Shown here in pieces: positions 13,340-51,894 of a DNA stretch of 64,000 nt (the first letter of the stretch is position 1; every line of letters begins with the position of its first letter). Source of the DNA: Colius striatus (Eukaryota > Chordata > Aves > Coliiformes > Coliidae); contig NC_084776.1 in NCBI RefSeq assembly GCF_028858725.1, positions 4,030,001 to 4,094,000 on the forward strand, read 5' to 3'. Below the pieces are notes generated by a model. That model was given only the letters and a program-made list of their open reading frames with translations, had not been told where the DNA came from and ran no database searches. Position numbers and translations under genes: made by a program.

Positions 13340-15262
13340 CATGTGAAGACTCTTTGCAGTTTACAGTATTATAAAAGTTACTCTCATGGTTTTATAAACT
13401 GTGCTGTAGTTCTCATCCTTACCTTGTGCCACTGTTCCCTCCACTGAGGACTGCCTATTACCATACCTTTGTGCTCACTTGCCTGGTTATTGTTCCTGTG
13501 TACTTCAGCTACATGAAGTTTCATTCCATTAAGCAGTTGATTTATTTTTGTAGTGGCTGCTGTCAGGATTTTAACTCAGAGACTAAGATGACCTGTTCTT
13601 GGGGGAGGGAGGAGGAACCTAAACTGTAATCGATCAAGGAGCTTGTTGACACACCTTTTGTTCAGCTTATGTTTTCATGCTATCTTAATGTGCATTAAAG
13701 CATTGAAAGGTTGTTTGGCAGCAAAGGAACTGCGTGCCAAATGGGGAAAAAAATCCTAAATAAGGAATGAATTTGTAAAACTGGAGGAATATTTTTCTTT
13801 CTCAGGCAGTTGGAGGTGTAGAATGAACTGTTTTATGTTCTTTCACTTCTGCAGTCAATAGCTTGTGTCAAGCAATCGAAATATGAAATGCTTTCAGGAT
13901 AAAAGAATGTAAATTGGATGTATAGGTAATATTGTGATTCCATGTGGTATATACATATTACTTTTTTCATACAGAACTTGTGCTTTTTTTGGGAAGCAAG
14001 TAGCCATAAACACACACAACTATCAGTGAAGGTGAGACTGTCAGCCTTTTGTAAATGAGGAGAAAAGTTGGTAAAGCCATGAGACCAAACCATAGCAAGC
14101 CGCCTTATAGTGAGGTACAATCACCTTGGTTCATGATTTATTCTGAATGTTTATAAAGACATGAGCACACACATAAAGTGTCAATACTGCACATGACCAG
14201 AAGTACTTAGTTACCCTACTGTGTATAGAGCCTCTTGCTACAACAAAACACACCAAGTTTTTTCTTCTAGGAGAGCTTGTTGCTGTCTTTCCCCATTGCA
14301 CTGTGTTTACATGCAAAGTGTGGGGCAAATTCTCCCAGTCACAGCTGGGGTAACTCCAGGCAGCAGATTGCTTGGTGTTTGTAAGAACAGCTGGGACTGA
14401 AAGATTTTGATCCCTGTGCACTGTTTTTTTGGACTTTGTGAAATAGGAATTCAAGCATTGCAGTTATTCAAGCTGATCCAAATGTAATTAAAGACTGTTT
14501 GTGCTAATTAATGGCCAAAACTAAGAGGGGAAGAGGGAACTGCCTTTTATTTCTATCTGGTAGATTGATTCAAGACTAAATGGATGCAGTAAATTCAATA
14601 TTTGAACACTACATATCTACTACTCAACACATGTTTTTCTGATACTCAGTGTTGCCAACTGTTCATGGATGTCAGAAAATGTTTTAGTTTACAAAGAAGG
14701 TGAGTTTTGGCTCTCCTTTTATAACATGATTTGCTTTTTTTTTTTAGAAGTAATTTTCTAAGAACTTTTTTGTATGTTGTGTTGTCACATTTGATGTAAA
14801 TCAAAATTTCCATGTGTAACTTGATGATTTACCATCTCTAAATGAAGCTACTATATTGAAGGTTTTTTAAACAGCACCTTGCCTGAAACATAAATCAAGC
14901 ATTTAATATATTTAAAATTAATTCTATATTTGAACACCTATTTTGGTTACCTTTAATTGAAATATGAGTAGGTTATATTTGTTACCTGAACTCCTCCTTG
15001 ACCATTCCAGGCTGTGTATATTCTGGGGTTTGCTCTGATTACATAGGCATTATTTGCCTTTCATGAAGTCTGCATGTCTTGTACGCAGGTCTTTTATATG
15101 ATTTAATTTCTATGTGCAATAACTAAAGTCAAAGGACTAGCTGCACTAATGTGTACAACAGATTTAGACTTATTACACGATTGTCATCTTGCACTTCATA
15201 AACTGTGGGTAACTACAATCTGCTTGCTTTGTTTTATTAAATAAATTTATCCCATGTCAAAC
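13340..15262 (+). other. TEX2: TEX2 3' untranslated region
   Basis: About 1.9 kb of AT-rich, non-coding sequence follows the TEX2 stop. Candidate poly(A) signals are ATTAAA at 13694-13699 (short form) and AATAAA at 15240-15245 (long form). The distal end is inferred from the last good signal before the GC-rich region. Confidence 0.6.
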
Positions 15263-16282
15263 AACTACTTACTAAAAATTCATTTCTCCATGCTCAGCCA
15301 CCCTCTCAAAGTTGTTTAAAAACATTCTTTGAAAGGGCAACATCCTCTCTGCTTTTCAGATTATCACCCCCTAGCTGTACTCGGTGGTTGTGGCATGAGT
15401 TTGGGGTTAACCAATGCTGAGACTGTTCTAACTCTGAAAGGAAAAGCTTAAATTGAGCAATTGTACTGTAGTGAAAGTAACTTCACTGCAGCAGTGTATG
15501 AGGAACAAGCTTTGAAAACGTTTTTAATGGTCCACGTGTTAAAAGCTTGAAACGAATAGTTAAAGGGGGTACACACACTATCTACTGTAGTAGGTTTGGT
15601 GGCAAAAGCCTCTCACCCATCTTGCCACAATAGATTCAGCTACTCTCCTGCAGCCAGGCACCAGCAGATGTAACTTATGTATATACGGAAATTGTAACTC
15701 TAGCCTCTGCCTGCAGCGCAGCAAAAGAGGGAGATCCTTTAAATAGCTGCAGCTGAGATCCTGAGAGTCCAATCCTCGTTTCCAAGCTCTTGTTACCCCC
15801 CCCCACACTGCTTTCCTCCTTCCTTCCCACACCTGCTTTACTCTCCCCGCAGGTGCCAGGAATGCTCAGCCTTCTGTAACTTGCTTCAAGTCTTCTCTAG
15901 AAAACTTGAGTTCGGTTTCTGAAGCACACTCGACTTTTTAGGCCCTGACTTCAGTCCGTTTCCCCCGTCACGTCGGTTTGATGCTCCGGGCCAGGCCCGC
16001 AGCGTGTGGGCGCTGTCTCCGCCTCCCTGCGGCCGCGCCGCCATTGTGTTCACTGCCGCAGCCGCCCCGCGCCGGGCAAGGCAGGGCAGGGCTCGCCGAG
16101 ACGAGCTGTCACTTGCTTTTAAAAGGGCCACCCGGGTCGGGCCGGGCAGCCCCAGTTATGAACAAGCGCTTCGCTCTAGCACTACAGCTTGGCCGGCGGC
16201 GCCGCGGGCTGGGCACTCCGCCGGGTCAAAGGTAGTGCGGGGAAGGAGGGGGACACGCGCATTACACAACCACAGTACACGT

Positions 16283-16567
16283 TTGAGGCCTACACGCAGC
16301 TTTATTTGCCAGATCGCTCCTCACAGCCGTCGGTCACCACACGGGCCCTGAAAGACACGAAGGCAGAGGGAAGGGGGTTACAACCGCGGCGCATCGCCGC
16401 CGCCCTGCGGCGTGGGCGGCAGCCTGGGCGCTCAGTAGTAGGTTTTGCTTCATCCATGTCAGCAGTCTAACACGTGTCAAGAGACATCAGCGCAGCCCGG
16501 CCAACCCGCCCTCCCTCCCACCCCGTTAGGGCACCACTCACCTCAGCCCGCCGCACTGTGAGAGAGG
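16283..16567 (-). ncRNA. SNHG25: SNHG25-type snoRNA host gene, two exons
   Basis: A very short minus-strand RNA gene, reading from high to low coordinates. A TATA box at 16596-16590 lies about 30 bases before a pyrimidine-rich 5'TOP start CCTCTCTC at 16567-16560. Exon 1 is 16567-16542. The intron, 16541 to 16348, opens GTGAGT and ends TCTTTCAG. Exon 2 runs from 16347 to about 16285, with AATAAA at 16306-16301 and a GT-rich tract just beyond. Neither exon has meaningful coding capacity. The intron holds a C/D snoRNA. In human the snoRNA host SNHG25 also lies between TEX2 and ERN1, antisense to both, so position, strand and content agree. The exact 5' and 3' ends are inferred. Confidence 0.87.
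16428..16493 (-). ncRNA. SNORD104: C/D-box snoRNA SNORD104 (28S rRNA 2'-O-methylation guide)
   Basis: This intronic RNA guides fibrillarin-mediated 2'-O-methylation of 28S rRNA in the nucleolus. On the minus strand a terminal stem GCGC/GCGC (16493-16490 with 16431-16428) brackets a degenerate C box CTGATGT (16490-16484), D' box CTGA (16462-16459), C' box TGGATGA (16456-16450) and D box CTGA (16435-16432). The 13 bases before D' (16476-16464, CACGTGTTAGACT) are perfectly complementary to the conserved 28S segment AGTCTAACACGTG. The fifth base before D' (G at 16467) pairs with the C of AGTC, which I take to be the annotated SNORD104 target, human 28S C1327 (from memory). Oddities are the imperfect C box and only two bases between D' and C'. 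Confidence 0.92.
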
Positions 16568-16589
16568 CCGGCGGCGCCCCGCAACTCCA

Positions 16590-16596
16590 TTTTATA
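16590..16596 (-). promoter_or_regulatory. TATA box of the snoRNA host gene
   Basis: TATAAAA on the minus strand, about 30 bases upstream of the 5'TOP start at 16567. A TATA box plus TOP initiator is typical of growth-regulated snoRNA host and ribosomal-protein genes. Confidence 0.8.
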
Positions 16597-16627
16597 CCGC
16601 ATGGCGCTCCGCCCCTCCGCGTGGCGC

Positions 16628-16656
16628 CCAATAGGATTAAACTTCTGGGTCACGTG
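16628..16656 (-). promoter_or_regulatory. CCAAT box and E-box upstream of the snoRNA host gene
   Basis: A CCAAT motif at 16628-16632 (inverted relative to the host gene) and the E-box GTCACGTG at 16649-16656 lie 60-90 bases upstream of the predicted start. GTCACGTG fits MYC/USF/TFE-class factors, which often drive ribosome-biogenesis genes. Binding itself is inferred. Confidence 0.5.
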
Positions 16657-17084
16657 CCGACGTGGACGCGGTTGCGCGCGGAGGTGGGCGGAGCTTCGGG
16701 CGGGGCGGGGCTGTGTCCCTCAGCGCCTGAGGCGAGGAGCGCTGAGATGGCGCCAGGCCGGTGGAGGCGATGCTGTGGGAGATGGCCAGCTTTAGTCGCC
16801 TCTTCAGAAACAATAGTGCGTTCTCATTTTGTTAGTTGCTCTAGCGCTGTGCAGCTGTTAAAGAAATAGAGCTCAATATTAAAAATGTAAAAGCTTCGTC
16901 CCTGCTCACCGCCACCTGCCTCTGAGGGGAGCTGAGGGAGGGAGAGCGCGTGGCAACGCTCCTTCCCGCCCTGGCAGCGTTTCTGCCCCCTCAGCCCCTG
17001 CTTTTGACATTTTTCCTCCCTCCCTTGCGGCCATTCTGAGGAACGTGTTCCTATGTGACCTGATCTAGGACCTAGCGTCAAGAA

Positions 17085-17643
17085 GGTGTGGCCAGCAGGT
17101 CGAGGGAGGTTCTCCTTCCCCTCTACTCTGCCCTGGGGAGGCCTGGTCTGGAGTCCTGTGGGCTCCCCAGCTCAAGAGGGACAGGGAAGTGCTGGAGAGA
17201 GGCCAGTGCAGGGCTACCAAGGTGATCAGGGAATTGGAACATCTTCCTCTTGAGGAAAGGCTGCGGGACTTGAGGCTATTTAGTGTGTAGAAGAGGAGAC
17301 TGAGGGAGGATCTCATTAATATTGACAACTAAATGGTGGATATCAGGAAGCTGGGACAGCACTTTTTTCTGGTGTATCTAGTGACAGAACAAGGGGTAAT
17401 GGGATGAAGCTGGAACACAGTTCCGTTTAAACGTAAGGAAAAACTATTTTACAGTGAGGGTGAGGGAGCCCTGGCCCAGGCTGCCCAGGGAGGGTGTGGA
17501 GGCTCCTTCTCTGGCGGTCTTCAAAACCCATCTGGATGCGTTCCTGTGTGACCTGATCTAGGTGGGATGTGCTTTTGGCAGGGGGGGTGGACTGGATGAT
17601 CTCTAAAGGTCCCTTCCAATCCCGGCCATTCTGTGATTCTGTA
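17085..17643 (+). mobile_element. CR1 LINE, 3' end
   Basis: An old, 5'-truncated CR1 retrotransposon. It carries typical CR1 3' phrases in order: GGCCAGCAGG, CTCAAGAGGGACAGGGA, TGAGGGAGCCCTGGCCCAGG, TGTGACCTGATCTAGG and TGATCTCTAAAGGTCCCTTC. It ends in the characteristic ATTCTGTGATTCTGT terminus. It has many indels and no open frame. A second short copy of the TGTGACCTGATCTAGG phrase lies just upstream at about 17055-17070, perhaps a CR1 scrap. Confidence 0.93.
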
Positions 17644-18700
17644 GGCTGAAATTCAGCTTACAGCTAATAAGATCGTGTGCAAAGATGTGATAGCTCCACG
17701 GGCCGCCAGCCAGTTTTCAGACCAGAGGACGACAGCTCGGTGCTGAGCCCGGGGCAGATGAGGCCGGTGGGAAGGGGACTGCTGCCATCCAGTGGTACCT
17801 GCAGCCGACCAGAGGCAGCAGAGCAGAAGCAACACTCCCCTGCCTTCCCAGGGGAGGCCCCGCATCTTACACAACATCGCGTGTGCTTTTTACACAGACA
17901 TCTGCCCGCATGAGCTGCCCTTGTGTATGGTTACGAGGCCTTTCCGTACGTGTGGGAGAGGTCTAGGTGTGTTCCTTGTGCGTGCTGTTGCCATGGCACG
18001 CACAGTGCAGCGTGTTAGAGGCTCTGTGCTCAAACAGCGTGAATGCTTAAAATTCAAGACCACCAGAAAGAAACCCATCTGTAAGTACTGAAGTAGCCTC
18101 AGCATGGTTGGTAGCTCCAGGATGTTTTTATGTATTCAAACTTGCAGGTTAGACCATAATGATGGCTCCTGCCAAAGGCACACTTGGTAAAAGAGGGAGC
18201 TGCCAGAGCTGCTGTTCTGTGCCTGTTGCACACTTGGTGCTCAGTGTGCTCTGCAGCTCCATTAATGATATCAGTATTAAAAAGCAAACAATATGTAGCA
18301 AGGACAAAGTGGCTTTGTTATATAAATAGGTGCCTGAAGGCCAGGCCTGTGCCAAGCAGTGTAAATTTACTCTCTTTTAAAGCTTCTTCCATTTGATTCA
18401 GTATTTCTTGTGTTTATTTTTATCTGATCAGTGGACCTTGAACCTGTTTTTTTTGGGTCAAAGAGCCCAAGGCATGTCCTTTGTTTTTGCATTTATTTAA
18501 GGCACTGCAAGGTACACCAGGGTCAACAGTGACTTTGTCAACAGCAGCTATGCCAAATAAATTTGGCCTGATCTGCTTTGAAAAGGAAATATCAATAGGG
18601 ATATTGTACCGGGCAGGGCGGTGCTGGAAGAGGGAGGTGATTCGTTAATTCTGACTTTACCCACACGGTATCAAAAAAAAACACCCTACAAAGCACCCCA
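17644..18700. other. TEX2-ERN1 intergenic DNA
   Basis: Unique-looking intergenic sequence between the CR1 and the ERN1 CpG island. I see no exon, RNA gene or repeat family here. The overlapping short open frames lack splice sites and similarity. Confidence 0.5.
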
Positions 18701-19116
18701 GCACCATCCAGCCAGCCCTGCTGGCACCCCGCCGCTTCAACCGTGCCGTCTGGCCGGGCTTCCCCGAGTAGGCCGCGGTTGTGCCGGGGCTCAGCTCAAG
18801 AGGGGAGGCTCCCAGCAGCGGAACGAAGCCAGGGGGCCTCGCTGCCGGCGTCCCCGTCCCTTCTCGCTCAGCGGCTCAGCCCAAAGGCCGGCGGAAGGGA
18901 GGCGCGTGCCGTGGGCGAAGCGGCCGCTGGAGGGGGTGCGGGAAGCGCTGCCCGCCGGGCGCGGCGCCGGCGCTACCTGCGCGGGGCCGGGACCGGGGCT
19001 GCCAACGGCTGACGTCGGTGGCCCGGGCCAGGCGGCCCCGCCCCGACACGCCGCGGCCGCAGCCAGCGCGGCGCGGGGGGAGCCCGGCGCTCGCCGAGCC
19101 CCTGCGGGTGGCAGCC
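18700..19116 (+). promoter_or_regulatory. ERN1: ERN1 CpG-island promoter and 5'UTR
   Basis: Very GC- and CpG-rich sequence directly before the ERN1 start codon, continuing into intron 1 to about 19500. It holds a CRE-like TGACGTC at 19010-19016, about 100 bases before the ATG, the kind of site bound by ATF/CREB factors in stress-response promoters. No TATA box is evident, as usual for a CpG-island promoter. The long open frames here are by-products of GC richness. Confidence 0.65.
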
Positions 19117-49141
<30,025 letters not shown>

Positions 49142-50525
49142 GAGGAGAAGGATGGAGCTTTCTTCTCTGGGACCAACATTCCAAGGATGGGGCTGTGAAA
49201 CAGCCTGCCTTTAGCAGGGAGAAGAGGGATCAAGGAGCTGGATTCTCTCTCTTTGAAGAAACCAAGCTTCCACAAGTGCCTTGTACCTCTGCCTGCGCTG
49301 GGTCAGGAGATGGTGGGAGCCCAAGGAGCGAGCGGTACCCTCGGGAAGCAGCGAGCCCTGCTGATGGAGCCTTCCAAGACAGTGAAAATGGAGAGGGAAA
49401 GAGCTGCATCTAATGGTCACCTGACATCCCTGCACTGTCTGTGATTGTGTAACTGATGTGTTTTACTACAAAGAATCAAATTACAGTGATTGAAATCATA
49501 TTTGCAAAGGACTGGGATCTTCAAACAGAGCCTTTTAGTAGCAGCAAATGCTCAGACCCTGCCCTTGCAGTGCTGCCACATTCGGCACCCTGCAGTGACT
49601 GGAAAGGAACCGTTTCTGATCAGCCAGAAGCCAGCTGAGTAACCTCTCCCGTTTGGTCAGTGCCACCCAGGCACACCAGCCCCTCTGGCCCCAGCAGTTC
49701 TAAAAATACTATCTTGAAAAAAATCAGTGAAAGGTTTACCTGCTCTGAAAACATCAGGCAGTCTTCTCAGAGCTCGAGCAGTCCTTGGCAACCCACAGCA
49801 CGGGGGCAGAGCTACAGGAGTCACTCCAGGACTCATCGTCCATCTCCCGCTGGGGTCCGTGGCCTTGCACAGAAGGGCTGTTGGCAGCGAGTCCTGGGGA
49901 AGGGAACTCAGAGGGAGCAGCAGGAGTGGAGCAGGAGTGGGACAGGCACTGGGTACAGCAGGAGCTGAGCCCTGGCTGCTGGGAGGGGCCGTGCTGCGTG
50001 GGGAGGGGCGAGCGGCGCCGCCTTTCACACTGTATTTATTTAACATATTTATATTTATTTAACTTTTACTACAAAGTGGTATCAAATCCCAGGGGTACAA
50101 GTATGAAGCATGCCAGATCCTTCTTAATTGGGTTTGTGTTTCTATTTAGTCATATGCTAACACCTGGAAGAGGAGAGTGACACTGCATCTTTCACTGGAG
50201 TTCTTTACAAGAGAAAGTACAAGTGGGAGTTTGTACAGCTGTGCTGTTGTGTCTTAAAACCAATAAATTATTGACAGGACTGTGTGATTGGGTACAAACA
50301 GCTACTTTTCTGGAGCTACTTTAGGGAAGTTTTATTTCCCTAGTTTTTACAATGTCTGAGAGCAATTTACAAGATGCCAACTGTGCAAGTTACACGTTTC
50401 TAAAGCTTGAAAAGAAGTAATGGTGGTTTTACTGAAGAAGATTCAAAGCCTGTTTCATATTTTTGTACTTCTCATGTAAAGTCCTTTTATAAGTCTACTA
50501 AATAAAGACTTGTACTTTCCATACC
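49142..50525 (+). other. ERN1: ERN1 3' untranslated region
   Basis: Non-coding sequence after the stop. An AU-rich patch with several ATTTA pentamers lies at 50033-50062, a likely mRNA-stability element. Poly(A) signals AATAAA are at 50262-50267 and 50501-50506; the second is followed by a plausible end near 50520. The open frames here are chance. Confidence 0.75.
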
Positions 50526-51180
50526 ACTGTGTACCTGGTGCAACAGCCACACGTGTCCAGAGCCAGGGCTGGAGACAGGGGCAGGGATGGGGTCACCTGC
50601 CTCGCTGGGGAAAGGGCACGTGCCCACTGAAAACAAGAGTCCTGCTCTTCAGAGATACACCTGATGCAGGAGGTCACTCACACATTCACTTCTGCTTGCT
50701 CTCACTCACCTGCTCTCACTGGTTTCAGGGATGGGGGTGAGCCCAGAGCCTTCCAAGTCCCGGAGCCTGCATCTTGGTGTCCGGCTCGGTGTCGAGCAGG
50801 TGAGCAGATCAGATGAAATGGCTGGAGTGGCTGCAGGCAACAAGAATGTTTATTGCTGTGCAGGAAAGAAATACCAATATATTTATCATTTGTGTGTGTG
50901 AAACTAAGTTGACGAGTGACCATGTGGTTTACAGGAAAGAAGTCTGTAAGGCAGCTCTGCCAGCCCCACTGAGTCACCACCTGCCCTTCCTCCATAGTGA
51001 AAGAGCTGGCCTGGAGGGAGAAAGAGGCTGATTTTGAGGGTAGAAAGTGGTGGGGGTGGAGCTGCCTCATTTAAAATAAAATACAAAGAAATGAACGAAT
51101 CCCCTGGCCCAAGCAGCCCCACACCTACCCTGGTTTGGTGAGGGCATCCCTGCCAGTGCAGGAGGCAGAGGTGGGACTGC
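50526..51180. other. Intergenic DNA between ERN1 and the LTR
   Basis: No gene or recognisable repeat seen. The region is moderately GC-rich with short purine-rich runs. Confidence 0.45.
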
Positions 51181-51570
51181 GCAGTGCAGCAACAGAGCAC
51201 GGCAGAGCTCAGCTCCCTCAGCCTGTGGGATGGGGAGAACAATTGTAGGTAGGGATAAGAACAATGTAATAAATATAATAAGTTATTAATAATAAAAACC
51301 CCAAGAAAGACAAGTGACATCCAATGCAACTGCCTCCCCTCGCCCCAGCTCATTCCAACCAGCGAGCAATCGGCTCTTCCCAGTTTCAATACTGCGCCTG
51401 ATGCCCAGTGGTGTGCAATAGCCCTTTGGCTAGTTGGGGGTCAGCTGTCCTGGCCTTTCTCCCTCCCAGCTTCTTGTGGCCACCCTCCCTGCCCTCACTG
51501 GCAGCCAAAACCTCCGGGGTAGCGTTTTTCAGCGTAAACACAGCGCTCAGCTCAGTACCAGCTACACCGT
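51180..51570 (-). mobile_element. Avian endogenous retrovirus LTR, solo and degenerate
   Basis: Read on the minus strand, this matches the general layout of a common avian ERV LTR: a CAGCTGACCCCCAACTAGCC segment, then CAAAGGGCTATTGCACACCA, a GC-rich part, the signature CACTTGTCTTTCTTGG-GTTTTTATTATT with an AT-rich stretch, and CTTATCC ending near CCCCATCCCA. No gag, pol or env frames and no partner LTR are present, so it is a solo relic. Boundaries are approximate. Identification rests on memory of the LTR class. Confidence 0.72.
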
Positions 51571-51674
51571 GTCCCCACCACAAGCAGGAGCGCTGCCAGA
51601 GCGGTCCCACCCACCCCGGACACTGCGGGAGGAGGGTGGAGACTTGCTGAGGCATCCAGAATATCTGCCAAAGC

Positions 51675-51686
51675 GCTTTCGCTTTT
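51675..51686 (-). promoter_or_regulatory. IRF-binding element (ISRE-like) of the SAMD9L-like gene
   Basis: On the minus strand AAAAGCGAAAGC fits the 12-base IRF consensus (G/A)AAA(G/C)(T/C)GAAA(G/C)(T/C) at every position. It lies just upstream of the CpG-rich putative first exon. It would fit the interferon-inducibility known for mammalian SAMD9 and SAMD9L. Confidence 0.65.
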
Positions 51687-51689
51687 TGT

Positions 51690-51894
51690 TCATATCTGCC
51701 CGAGGATCATCCGAGACGCAGAGCAGCGGCTGCAGGAGCACCCGTGGCGCTCCGATCCGCGCCGTGCCGCTCCGATCCGCGCCGTGCCGCTCCGATCCGC
51801 GCCGCTCCGATCCGCGCCGTGCCGCCGAGCCCGGGGCAGCGCTGCGCGGGGGGCATCGGCCGCTGGCAGCTCTCGGAAGCCGGGTCCCTGCGGG
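51690..51894 (+). promoter_or_regulatory. CpG-island promoter and 5'UTR exon 1 of the SAMD9L-like gene
   Basis: An abrupt CpG-rich stretch with a canonical donor, GGG|gtgagt, at 51894/51895. It is placed as non-coding exon 1 because the coding part needs an upstream start and this is the nearest promoter-like sequence on the strand. The transcription start is not determinable by eye. Confidence 0.55.
51742..51826 (+). repeat. 20-bp GC-rich tandem repeat in the CpG island
   Basis: About four copies of a 20-base unit, gccgtgccgctccgatccgc. Two central copies (51761-51780 and 51781-51800) are identical, with an imperfect copy before them and a 15-base truncated copy after. It lies in the putative first exon of the SAMD9L-like gene. 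Confidence 0.9.

Larger units (their letters stand above)
15950..16800. promoter_or_regulatory. CpG island between TEX2 and ERN1
   Basis: Base composition switches abruptly from AT-rich to very GC- and CpG-rich around 15950 and back after about 16800. The island contains the whole minus-strand snoRNA host gene and its promoter. A plus-strand transcript starting near 16700 is possible, but no exon is evident. The stretch 15263-15950 before it holds nothing I recognise. Confidence 0.75.

Noticed and set aside
15978-16869. Short plus-strand open frames across the TEX2-ERN1 CpG island
   Set aside because: Antisense to the snoRNA host gene, low-complexity composition, no splice or similarity support.
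50808-50860. Minus-strand AATAAA near 50854 as the end of a minus-strand gene
   Set aside because: The sequence upstream on that strand is the retroviral LTR relic, with no coding exon.
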